Assembly: GCA_024742275.1 (NCBI GenBank)
Contig: JANSYS010000032.1
Location: 1 to 37,479, forward strand
Direction of reading: 5' to 3'
DNA length: 37,479 nt
Source: Alphaproteobacteria bacterium
Lineage (GTDB): Bacteria > Pseudomonadota > Alphaproteobacteria > Thalassobaculales > Thalassobaculaceae
Below, piece after piece: positions 1 through 7,567 of the stretch (positions are counted from its first letter, which is position 1; each line of letters starts with the position of its first letter). Below the pieces are notes generated by a model. That model worked only from the letters and a program-made list of their open reading frames with translations, did not search any database and was not told the DNA's origin. A program made the position numbers and the translations under genes.

Positions 1-123
1 CCCACCCGAAGAGGTCCAGTCGACGAGTCACCTTCCGGGTGCGCCATTAAAACCCCGCGTCAATCGCCACAACATCATGATATGAAACTATGAATCGCTC
101 CCGGCCCACGGACAATCGCGTTC

Positions 124-924
124 TCACCTGGGCAATGCGGGACCAAAGGCTTCAGGAGCGCCTAAGACACCTTCCGCGACACCCAATTGTGAAACCAACA
201 AATTTCCTACAGAATCAATAGCACCATCGAACAAAACCTCAGCTACAACGCTGTCAAAATCAACGAATTGCTTTATAAAATAAGACGCCAATCGCACGCC
301 AACCTCACCGGCCAACGCATATTCCTTTGAGAAGGTTGAATATCTCTGAGTGCTACCTTCTAATTCGTCGAACCCCCCTTCGGCATTCGGTAAATAAATC
401 TTTTTCTCGACCAAAAATTCTTCGATAGATTCAGTAAGGTGCAGTTCAGTTTCTTCTTGCCGTATGTAGAACGAGCGATCGCGGCCACCTATCTCTCCTA
501 CAAAGCTGAATTCAGTAGGTTGACCATGCTCGTCACGAACTATAGCGACCGACCACCAATCGTTATTGTCCTCTCCATAAGCATAGAAAACTGACTCGCC
601 ACTTGGATTTTCCAACCCACCCGTGATTCCAAAATTCGAGATGCTTATTGGAACGTCAAAAGAGTCAATGATTGGCCGATACAGTTCCATGATCCCGGCG
701 ACGTAATTGATGTCACCTGCCTCAATAGATGCTATATCAGCCTCTGAGAAATTTCCTCTGATCCTCGCACCATGGCGCGCCAAACTCCTAGCATTTGGAT
801 CAATGGGAGAAGAGAACCGATGACGCGGATCTGCAAGGAATGCGTCCGGATCGGCACCAGCCTCAGAAATTCTATAGAGTATGTGAGACAGAGCAAATCC
901 TGACTGTTTACCTGAATGATTCAA
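124..924 (-). CDS. Unknown protein; probable C-terminal part of a split hydrolase
   Basis: A 266-residue ORF that I cannot assign to a family. Its first usable codon is TTG at 924, with no ribosome binding site before it. The frame is open back to the TAA at 940-942 that ends the upstream gene, so the two ORFs share one reading frame separated only by that stop. The residues just after the stop include Asn-His-Ser, placed where a hydrolase catalytic histidine would be expected, about 24 residues after the upstream Asp-Ile-Val. I infer that this is the C-terminal half of a roughly 577-residue protein that also includes 940-1860. There are no RTX nonapeptides, signal peptide or membrane segment. 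Base composition is much more AT-rich than the exporter genes upstream. Confidence 0.5.
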   Translation of the reverse strand: MNHSGKQSGFALSHILYRISEAGADPDAFLADPRHRFSSPIDPNARSLARHGARIRGNFSEADIASIEAGDINYVAGIMELYRPIIDSFDVPISISNFGITGGLENPSGESVFYAYGEDNNDWWSVAIVRDEHGQPTEFSFVGEIGGRDRSFYIRQEETELHLTESIEEFLVEKKIYLPNAEGGFDELEGSTQRYSTFSKEYALAGEVGVRLASYFIKQFVDFDSVVAEVLFDGAIDSVGNLLVSQLGVAEGVLGAPEAFGPALPR

Positions 925-939
925 TGAAGCCGAATTGAT

Positions 940-1860
940 TTAATATGTATCGAAATCGTAAAGATTCATTGGATTGTTGGCCACAATATCTGCAGAGCTC
1001 GCAAGACCAATGCTTGGGAAAAACCTTTCATCACTAAATTCTGCTCGTCTCGACATACCAGCAGGGGAGAGCGCATAGTGCGCGCCCACAGCTCCTTCTC
1101 TCAAGGCCGCAACTGTTTCATCTGAAAGAAATAAATTATCAGACATATTATTGATATAAGCGAAATGACTTGCCCCTCCAGAGTGGCTATATAATATTAT
1201 CTCCCTTCTTTGATCATTGGGAACATCAATATAATAATCGTGAACAAGCCTTTCTAATACTTCTCCTGCTTTAATAGCTTGAACTAGCCCAAATGCGTCT
1301 TCAGGGTTTTCGTTGTCCGATGCAATGATTCCTGTCCAATTCCTGATTACATCCCAAAGTTGATTAGTTCCAACGGAATTGAACTCAATTCTATTATCAA
1401 CAAAATTATCCCATACGACCGCTTGATATCCATACTCTTCATCCACGATAGACTCTGGCCGACGAGAATTTAAAAACTCCTCAACACGACCTACATAACT
1501 CAATTCTTCCGCGCTTAGTTCGAGGCCATAGATTCCCGTCCGCTCAACCGGGTTCCCCAACAAGTCCTCGCTTCCAAACTCATCTGGCACATCATCACGT
1601 AGTGCGAGAACAATATGCCGCGCAACATCTTCGGCAGATATCGCATCATCTTTCAGATTTCTGAATGTATTGCTTTGAAAATTGAACCTAATTCCCGAAT
1701 ATCCATCTTTAAAAAGCGCATAGGACAGAATATTGGAAATCTCCGAGTTCCCAAATTCAATAGACGTAAATGGGTCTATTGAATTGACATCATCGACAAA
1801 TACGTTTGAACCATATGTATTGGCAACAACACCAGTATTATCGTCACGATTTCGTGTCAT
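940..1860 (-). CDS. Serine-hydrolase-like protein, possible type I secretion passenger (N-terminal part)
   Basis: This 306-residue ORF contains a nucleophile-elbow-like motif, Ser-His-Ser-Gly-Gly at about residues 225-229 (Ser227 the candidate nucleophile), after a hydrophobic Ile-Ile-Leu-Tyr strand. A candidate acidic residue lies at Asp291 in Asp-Ile-Val-Ala-Asn-Asn. An alpha/beta-hydrolase (lipase-like) fold is inferred from this order; the substrate is unknown. The ORF stops with TAA at 940-942, but the same frame continues into 124-924, which supplies a histidine at the right distance, so the enzyme appears to be split by a nonsense codon. The start ATG at 1860 overlaps the stop of the preceding gene (ATGA). 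The gene is AT-rich. No signal peptide and no RTX repeats are visible; export by the upstream ABC/HlyD pair is inferred from operon position only. Confidence 0.6.
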   Translation of the reverse strand: MTRNRDDNTGVVANTYGSNVFVDDVNSIDPFTSIEFGNSEISNILSYALFKDGYSGIRFNFQSNTFRNLKDDAISAEDVARHIVLALRDDVPDEFGSEDLLGNPVERTGIYGLELSAEELSYVGRVEEFLNSRRPESIVDEEYGYQAVVWDNFVDNRIEFNSVGTNQLWDVIRNWTGIIASDNENPEDAFGLVQAIKAGEVLERLVHDYYIDVPNDQRREIILYSHSGGASHFAYINNMSDNLFLSDETVAALREGAVGAHYALSPAGMSRRAEFSDERFFPSIGLASSADIVANNPMNLYDFDTY

Positions 1861-2546
1861 TTCCTGTTATCCCGATTAACGTCGGCTATACTGTACGCCC
1901 ATTCGCGCCACTCCCTAGGTAACGCTTTTTTATCAGTCCACTCTAAGACAAACACGTTCACATGAAAGAATTTTGCAACAAAACCTTGAAAAATAAGTTC
2001 CGATAAAATTCTAATCACGATGCTTTCATTTTGATCACCGCTACCCAGCCGCAATGATACATAAAAGCTTGTTTGCGAAAACCCAAAACAACAGTAATAT
2101 ATCCCATAATGAGAATCGCTTTTTTTATCAATTTTTATATTACTTTTTTCCGCATTGAAGTAATTTATAATATTTGGTCCATACTTTTCTATTTTTTCCG
2201 CCACTAACATAGATTCAACCAAAGGAAAATGGTAAATACTTAATCCAGAAACAACCAAAAGACACGACAAAAACCCCCTATATTTTCTCCATACCATCTC
2301 TTTTTCATTGGTTTTAGCACAAATATTAAACAAAGGAATCATCACGAGTCTGTAAAATAGCCAATACACAACCAAATCAACGATCCAGAAAACCGCACTA
2401 ACCAGTTCAAACTCGGTATCAAACAGCCACAATACAAACTTATGAAAAAATATTATTACAAATATAGCAGGCAGTTCCCTCGCAAAAAAAACAACGCCTC
2501 TTCGAATCATTTTCAAGATAAATACGCAACAGTCACGATACGTCAT
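1857..2546 (-). CDS. Unknown integral membrane protein
   Basis: A 229-residue protein I do not recognise. The N-terminal half has three or four hydrophobic segments: around residues 18-45 (Phe/Ile/Val-rich), 48-75 and 90-108. The C-terminal half is soluble and rich in Lys, Ser and Tyr. It sits between the HlyD-type adaptor and the hydrolase-like gene and overlaps both by ATGA, so translation of all three is probably coupled. It may serve the passenger protein, for example as an immunity, maturation or accessory factor, but the sequence gives no direct support for any of these. It is strikingly AT-rich compared with the adjoining adaptor gene, which suggests the passenger module was acquired separately from the exporter. 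Confidence 0.6.
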   Translation of the reverse strand: MTYRDCCVFILKMIRRGVVFFARELPAIFVIIFFHKFVLWLFDTEFELVSAVFWIVDLVVYWLFYRLVMIPLFNICAKTNEKEMVWRKYRGFLSCLLVVSGLSIYHFPLVESMLVAEKIEKYGPNIINYFNAEKSNIKIDKKSDSHYGIYYCCFGFSQTSFYVSLRLGSGDQNESIVIRILSELIFQGFVAKFFHVNVFVLEWTDKKALPREWREWAYSIADVNRDNRK

Positions 2547-4159
2547 CTCTCCCTCAACCCCTCCGCCGCGTACCGCAGGACCGGCTGCAGCAGGAACTCC
2601 GCCACACGGCGTTCGCCCGTTCGGATATCCACCGTCACCGTCATCCCCGGCGTCGGGCGCACGGGGTGGCCGTCGACCGTTATCGTCTCGGCCTCGAGGG
2701 CGATCGTCGCCGTGTAGGAGGGCGGGGCCTGGGGATTGCCTTGCGCCGCGCCGGCGGCGGCCGTGGCCGCACCGCCCTCGGCCGAGGCGCGGGCGGCCGC
2801 CTGGGCGTCGACCGCGTCGGCCGACAGCTTCACCACCCGGCCGTCCAACGTGCCGTAGCGCAGGTAATTGAACGCATCGATCTTCACCACCGCCGGCTGG
2901 CCCACGGTCACGAACCCCACATCCCGGTTCGGCACCGTCACCGATGCCTCCAACGCGCCCCCCACCGGCACCAGCCGCATCAAGGCCTCGCCAGTTTGCA
3001 CGACCCCGCCAACCTTCGCTATAGAAAGTTGCGTCACTATTCCTGCATCCGGGGCAACGATGAGTTGCCGCCGCGTGCGGTCTTCCGCCTTGACCAGTTC
3101 CTGGGCGGCGTCGGCCACCCGCTCACGGTGCTGGGCAAGCTGGCCGGCCACCTCCGCCTCTCGGCCGGACAGCATCGCCTCCCGGTCGGCGCGGGCCTTG
3201 GCGATGTCCTCGTCCGCCTCCTGCAGGCGCCGGTCGAGCACCACAGCCTGGCTCTGCATCTCGACCAGTTCCCGCTTCACCGCGAGATACTCCGACCGGG
3301 CGGTGAGCTGTTTCTCCAGCAGGATCGCGAGGCTGCCCTCCCGGTCGGCCAGGATCGGGATCACCAGGGCCAGCTTCTCGCGCTCGGCCGCCAGGGCCCG
3401 GCGCCCGGCCGCAAGCTTGGCGATCTGCGCCTCGGACACCTCGATCGCCGAGACGATCGCCCGCCAATCCGCCTGAAGCCGCGCCTCGGCGGCGCGGACG
3501 AGAACCGGCTCGGCCCCATCCGGCGGGACGAAATAGTCGGCGGGCGAGACGGCGGTGTCGGTGCGGGCCAGCACGGCCGCGCCCAACAGCGCCTCCAGCC
3601 GCGCCATCTCGAGCTCGCCGGCGACCACCTGACGGGCGAGACGGACCTGCTCAGCCGCCGTCTCCGTGGGATCGAGAACCACGAGCGGGTCGCCGGCCTC
3701 GACCGCGTCGCCCTCGGCCACCAGGATCTCCGTGACGGTGCCCGCCATCGAAGGCTGCACCAGCTTGACCTTGCCGGCGGGCACGATGCGGCCGGTGGTC
3801 GTCACCACGATGTCCACATGGCCGAACCAGGCGAAGGCGCCGACGGCGATCATCAGGGCCAGGAACACGGTCGGCAGCAAAGCCACGACCCGCCCCGGCG
3901 GCGCGACGGACGCCTCGATATGCGACGCCAGATACTCGCGATGCAGCGCCGTGAGGGTGGCGGCGTCCATGCCCGGCGCTTCGTTCTCGGGGCCAGTTTG
4001 CCCGTGGCCGCTCCCTCCCGGAGCCTCCGCCGACGGCGGGACGGCGCCCGAGTCCGACCCACCCGCTCCGGCAATCGCCGCCGCGGCGGCGGCGTTCCCC
4101 GGTTTCGCCTCATGGGCCGGCACCTTCACGGGCGCGATCCGTCCGAGCTCGGCCATCAA
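2543..4159 (-). CDS. HlyD-family type I secretion periplasmic adaptor
   Basis: A 538-residue membrane fusion protein that would link the inner-membrane ABC exporter to an outer-membrane TolC-type channel. Residues 1-90 are a low-complexity Ala/Gly/Pro cytoplasmic region. A single membrane segment spans about 91-112, followed by the conserved Gly-Arg-Ile-Val-Pro stretch and a biotinyl/lipoyl-like half motif (Gly-Thr-Val-Thr-Glu-Ile at about 140). A long Ala/Glu/Arg-rich coiled-coil hairpin occupies roughly 190-370, and the second lipoyl half and beta-barrel region follow. The length exceeds the usual 430-480 because of the N-terminal extension and an Ala-rich insert near residue 470. It overlaps the exporter gene and the downstream membrane-protein gene by ATGA. 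No tolC-like gene is in the window, so the channel must come from elsewhere. Confidence 0.92.
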   Translation of the reverse strand: MMAELGRIAPVKVPAHEAKPGNAAAAAAIAGAGGSDSGAVPPSAEAPGGSGHGQTGPENEAPGMDAATLTALHREYLASHIEASVAPPGRVVALLPTVFLALMIAVGAFAWFGHVDIVVTTTGRIVPAGKVKLVQPSMAGTVTEILVAEGDAVEAGDPLVVLDPTETAAEQVRLARQVVAGELEMARLEALLGAAVLARTDTAVSPADYFVPPDGAEPVLVRAAEARLQADWRAIVSAIEVSEAQIAKLAAGRRALAAEREKLALVIPILADREGSLAILLEKQLTARSEYLAVKRELVEMQSQAVVLDRRLQEADEDIAKARADREAMLSGREAEVAGQLAQHRERVADAAQELVKAEDRTRRQLIVAPDAGIVTQLSIAKVGGVVQTGEALMRLVPVGGALEASVTVPNRDVGFVTVGQPAVVKIDAFNYLRYGTLDGRVVKLSADAVDAQAAARASAEGGAATAAAGAAQGNPQAPPSYTATIALEAETITVDGHPVRPTPGMTVTVDIRTGERRVAEFLLQPVLRYAAEGLRER

Positions 4160-6480
4160 TCGTCTCCGGCGGCCGGTTCGGCCGCGGCGGTCTTCTTCGG
4201 CGGCCAGGGAAGGTCAAGCCCGTCGAGCTGGGCGACGGGCTCGGAACCACCCACATCGGATGGGACGAGAGCATCGGGTTTCGGAGGGTCGCCCGCGCCG
4301 GCATTGCCGCCTGTCTCTCCACCAACGTAGAGCCGGCTGTAGACCCCCGCCCTGGCCATCAGGTCGCCGTGGGTCCCGTCTTCGACCAGCCGCCCCCCGT
4401 CCAGCACGACGATCCGGTCGCAGACGGACAGGGTCGAGAGCCGATGGGCGATGATGAACACCGTCCTGCCCGCGCAGATTCGCCGCATGTTCTTCTGGAT
4501 CGCGCGTTCCGCCTCGTAGTCCAGCGCCGCCGTCGCCTCGTCGAGGATGAGGATCCGGGGATCGGTCACCAGGGCGCGGGCGAGGACGATCCTCTGGCGC
4601 TCGCCGCCGGACAGCTTCGCCCCCCGCTCGCCGACCACGGTATCGTAGGCTCTCGGCAACGATAGGATGAACTCGTGCGCGCCCGTCAGTTCCGCCGCCT
4701 CCATGACGCGCTCAAGCGGGATCGTCGGATCGGCAAGGGCGATATTGTCGCGCACCGAGCGGTTGAACAGGAACGGCTCCTGGAGCACCTGCGCTACGCG
4801 TCGCCGGAGCCAGACCGGGTCGACCAATGCCAGATCGACCCCGTCGATCAGCACGCGCCCGCGCTGCGGCCAGTAGAGGCGCTGGATCAGCTTCGCCATC
4901 GTCGACTTGCCGGCGCCGGAGACGCCGACGACGCCGACCACCTGTCCGGCGGGAACGTCGAGGCTGACGTCGCTCAGGACCTCGGGGGCATCCTCGGCAT
5001 ACTTGAAGCTCACATGGTCGAAGCGCACGCTTCCCTTGATCTCTGGAAGCGCCTGAGCCGACGCGGCGGAGGGTTCGCGGGGGGCCGCGAAGATCTCGCC
5101 GATACGCTTGATCGAGAGCCCGACCTGGTGAAGCTGCTGCAGCATCTGCGCGACGCGCTGCGCCGGCTGCAACACCCGCATGGTGATCATGTTCACGGCG
5201 ATGAGCTGTCCAGGCGTCAGATCGCCGGCAAGCACGGCCCGCGCCCCGAAATAGAGAACCGCGACCACGGCAAGCCGGTTCACCAGGGTCACGATCTGCG
5301 ACGTGGTCTGACTGATCTGTTCGATGCGATCGCCCGAGGCCGTCTGATCCGCCATCTGCCGTTCCCAGGCCCGCTGCAGCCCAGGCTCCACCGACAGCGA
5401 TTTAACGGTCTCCATGCCGCTCACCGCCTCCACCAGGAAAGCGTTGTTCTCGGTCAGCATCTGCTGCTTGGCGGTAAGCCGCTTCTTGAGCACCGGCGCC
5501 ACGACCCCGTAGGCGGTGAAGATCACCACCATCGCGGCGACGACGATCAGGGTCAGCCAAAGGCTGAAATAGGCCATGACCGCGAGAAAGACGACGGTGA
5601 AGAAGAGGTCGATGAGGGATGTGAGGGAAGTGCCGGTGAGGAACGTCCGAACCTGCTGCAACTCCTGAGCGCGCGCCGTCGTTCTTCCGGTTTGGCGATC
5701 CGCGAAGTACCCGACGGGCAAGGCCGAGAGGTGGCGAAACAATCGGGCCGACAGTTCGATGTCTATACGGTGCGTCGCGTAGCCCAGCAGTCGTGTGCGC
5801 AACCAACCGATGGCGAACTCGAACAAGCCGATCGCCAACAGTCCGAACGCGAGCAGATCGAGGGTGGTGAGGCCCCGGTTCACCAGCACCTTGTCCATGA
5901 TCAGCATGAAAAACAGCGGTGTGGCCAGAGCGAAGATCTGCACCAGGAACGAGGCAACCGCGACCTGGCCGAGCAACTGACGGTACTTCATGGCCACCGC
6001 GAGGAACCATCGCCAGCCGAACTGACGCTCCGCCGCGGCAGTGGCGTCGGGAGGCAGAATCTCCACCAGCCGCCCGGTGAAAGCCGCCTCGAACCTGTTC
6101 CGATCCCAGGTGACCGGTTGGCCGGTCTTCGGGTCGGACAGCAGCACCTCATCGTCGTTTGCGCGCGCCAAGAGGACGAGTTGCAGAGGCTGAGCCGTAT
6201 CGTCGGCGACGCGGAGTTCCGCCAACGTGGGCAGGACCGCCTTGCTGATGTCGTCGGGTCGCGATTTGGCTATCGCCGCACGACAGCCGATTTCCCGTGC
6301 GACGGTGACGATATCCTCAACATTTGGAGCGTCCGCCGCTCCCGAAAGAGCGTGGCGCAGCCGCTCCATCGGCACTGGATATCCGATGACTGAGAGCAAA
6401 GACGCAAATGCCCGTAGACTGGAAATTCGACGCCCCCCCGAAACCTGTTGTCTAGCTGGCGACACTCCTTCGTCGCACAC
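4156..6480 (-). CDS. Type I secretion ABC permease/ATPase (HlyB-like)
   Basis: A 774-residue exporter. Residues about 15-140 resemble a peptidase C39-like domain, but no catalytic cysteine is evident at its start (Arg-Ile-Ser-Ser-Leu-Arg), so it is probably the degenerate substrate-docking form found in HlyB-type exporters. Six membrane helices follow (about 160-440). The nucleotide-binding domain has Walker A Gly-Val-Ser-Gly-Ala-Gly-Lys-Ser-Thr, signature Leu-Ser-Gly-Gly-Glu-Arg-Gln-Arg, Walker B Ile-Leu-Ile-Leu-Asp-Glu and H-loop Ala-His-Arg-Leu-Ser. The listed start is GTG at 6480; GTG at 6465 is an alternative. It is the first gene of the secretion operon and overlaps the adaptor gene by ATGA. 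The C-terminal 45 residues are a Pro/Gly-rich tail. Confidence 0.92.
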   Translation of the reverse strand: MCDEGVSPARQQVSGGRRISSLRAFASLLSVIGYPVPMERLRHALSGAADAPNVEDIVTVAREIGCRAAIAKSRPDDISKAVLPTLAELRVADDTAQPLQLVLLARANDDEVLLSDPKTGQPVTWDRNRFEAAFTGRLVEILPPDATAAAERQFGWRWFLAVAMKYRQLLGQVAVASFLVQIFALATPLFFMLIMDKVLVNRGLTTLDLLAFGLLAIGLFEFAIGWLRTRLLGYATHRIDIELSARLFRHLSALPVGYFADRQTGRTTARAQELQQVRTFLTGTSLTSLIDLFFTVVFLAVMAYFSLWLTLIVVAAMVVIFTAYGVVAPVLKKRLTAKQQMLTENNAFLVEAVSGMETVKSLSVEPGLQRAWERQMADQTASGDRIEQISQTTSQIVTLVNRLAVVAVLYFGARAVLAGDLTPGQLIAVNMITMRVLQPAQRVAQMLQQLHQVGLSIKRIGEIFAAPREPSAASAQALPEIKGSVRFDHVSFKYAEDAPEVLSDVSLDVPAGQVVGVVGVSGAGKSTMAKLIQRLYWPQRGRVLIDGVDLALVDPVWLRRRVAQVLQEPFLFNRSVRDNIALADPTIPLERVMEAAELTGAHEFILSLPRAYDTVVGERGAKLSGGERQRIVLARALVTDPRILILDEATAALDYEAERAIQKNMRRICAGRTVFIIAHRLSTLSVCDRIVVLDGGRLVEDGTHGDLMARAGVYSRLYVGGETGGNAGAGDPPKPDALVPSDVGGSEPVAQLDGLDLPWPPKKTAAAEPAAGDD

Positions 6481-6642
6481 GACAAGATGCTCTTACGAGG
6501 TATCGGGTTTCTTGCTCTGATTGAAGAGAAAATTAACCAATCTTCTTATGGGTTATTTTATCCAAATACAATTAAAATGATTCGACGTTGTTTCCAGTCC
6601 GAAAGGGTTCGTCGTAGTGCCGGATAGGCGCTGGCGACGGGG
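6481..6642. promoter_or_regulatory. AT-rich intergenic stretch, probable promoter of the secretion operon
   Basis: This gap lies upstream of the exporter start and downstream of the small exported-protein gene. The part from about 6520 to 6590 is sharply AT-rich against a GC-rich background, as expected for promoter DNA firing leftward into the secretion operon. I cannot define a convincing -35/-10 pair by eye. Confidence 0.3.
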
Positions 6643-7002
6643 CTAGACGGTGGTCAACAACGCCTTGGTCCGCCGCTCAAGCCATGCCTCCCGCCGACCC
6701 AACCCGCGCCACTCCTCGAGCAGCGCCGCGCAGGTCCGCGCATGGTCCATAGGATCGATGACGGCGCCGGTAAACGCCGGCGGGACCGCCACAGGATCCG
6801 CGGCCGGCTGTGCCGGCGTCCCCTGGTTCAGCCAGGGCAGCGAGAAACCGCCCCCTCCCTTGGACACCGATGGTCGACCATCGCCCTGATCGTTCGGGTC
6901 GGCCATCGCCGGCCGCGCCGTCGGAAGGAGGAGTGTACCCGCCAGCAGAGTCGCGGCGGCGATCTTCAAGGATTTCCGGGATGGCTTGGTGTGCCTGCGC
7001 AT
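6643..7002 (-). CDS. Small exported protein of unknown function
   Basis: A 119-residue protein with a clear Sec signal peptide: a basic N-terminus (Met-Arg-Arg-His-Thr-Lys), a hydrophobic core at about residues 14-28 and an Ala-Met-Ala cleavage site near residue 34. The mature part begins with a Gly/Ser/Pro-rich linker, then has a compact helical C-terminus (about residues 80-119) with one cysteine and many Arg/Glu/Leu. The start ATG at 7002 has a plausible GAGGT ribosome binding site 6 bases upstream. It lies alone between the secretion operon and the repeat region next to the replication genes. No family is recognised. Confidence 0.6.
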   Translation of the reverse strand: MRRHTKPSRKSLKIAAATLLAGTLLLPTARPAMADPNDQGDGRPSVSKGGGGFSLPWLNQGTPAQPAADPVAVPPAFTGAVIDPMDHARTCAALLEEWRGLGRREAWLERRTKALLTTV

Positions 7003-7153
7003 AGCGACCTCGAGAAGTTGATCCAGCGTTCGTCTACCATGGCGCGCCTAGAGACGTGGCGGCGGCCGCCGGGCAGGGGAACCCTCCGGCCGCCGCCGAC
7101 TGTCCCCTTGGGTTGGCTGGCGCGTTGTCCACAACCGACCCGCGCCAGCCGAT

Positions 7154-7192
7154 GGTATTGTATGCCTGCAAGAATAGGGTGCATACAATACC
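7154..7192. repeat. 12-bp perfect inverted repeat (candidate operator or hairpin)
   Basis: GGTATTGTATGC (7154-7165) is exactly repeated in inverse as GCATACAATACC (7181-7192), with a 15-base spacer. It is AT-rich inside a very GC-rich surrounding and lies upstream of the small exported-protein gene. There is no T-run, so an operator or protein-binding site is more likely than a terminator. Confidence 0.6.
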
Positions 7193-7298
7193 GCCGTCCA
7201 CAGCCTTGCGGTCGCCGGCCGCAGCTGCGGTCAACCGGCTCTAACCGATTGAAATCGTTGTGCGGTCGCCGACCGCACGCGCCGGAGCGCCGCGGCCG
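7191..7298. repeat. 108-bp direct repeat, copy 1
   Basis: This segment recurs at 7350-7457 with one visible difference (T at 7240 against C at 7399). It contains the 17-base dyad TGCGGTC-GCC-GACCGCA at 7261-7277 and other GCGGTC/GACCGC half-sites. It is non-coding and adjoins the replication region, so a plasmid maintenance or operator role is possible. Confidence 0.85.
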
Positions 7299-7349
7299 CG
7301 GTCCCGGTCTCGACCGCGTCGCCGGCCACGGCTGCGGTCACCGACCGCA

Positions 7350-7457
7350 CCGCCGTCCACAGCCTTGCGGTCGCCGGCCGCAGCTGCGGTCAACCGGCCC
7401 TAACCGATTGAAATCGTTGTGCGGTCGCCGACCGCACGCGCCGGAGCGCCGCGGCCG
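7350..7457. repeat. 108-bp direct repeat, copy 2
   Basis: Second copy of the 7191-7298 segment, offset by 159 bases. It carries the dyad TGCGGTC-GCC-GACCGCA at 7420-7436. The 51-base gap between the copies holds a third variant, TGCGGTC-ACC-GACCGCA at 7333-7349, so the dyads are at 7261, 7333 and 7420. Further GCGGTCAC half-sites follow at about 7503 and 7564, at the 3' end of the nucleotidyltransferase gene. Confidence 0.85.
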
Positions 7458-7567
7458 GTCGGACATGCGATCGCTCCGCCCGCCGCATGTCACAGGGCGA
7501 TCAGGCGGTCACAAAAAAAGCGCGGCTTGCCGTGTCATTCGGGCGGATTCGTGGCGCCCACCGGCGG

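Noticed and set aside
2666..4330. Long plus-strand ORF opposite the HlyD gene
   Set aside because: It is a shadow of GC-rich coding on the minus strand: Arg/Gly/His-rich, no motifs, and the minus-strand product is clearly HlyD-like.
4675..6393. 572-residue plus-strand ORF opposite the ABC exporter gene
   Set aside because: Low-complexity His/Arg/Gln composition with no family motif; the exporter on the other strand has all ABC motifs.
7191..7457. CRISPR array suspected from repeated segments
   Set aside because: Only two long copies, a spacer that is itself repeat-like, and no cas genes nearby.
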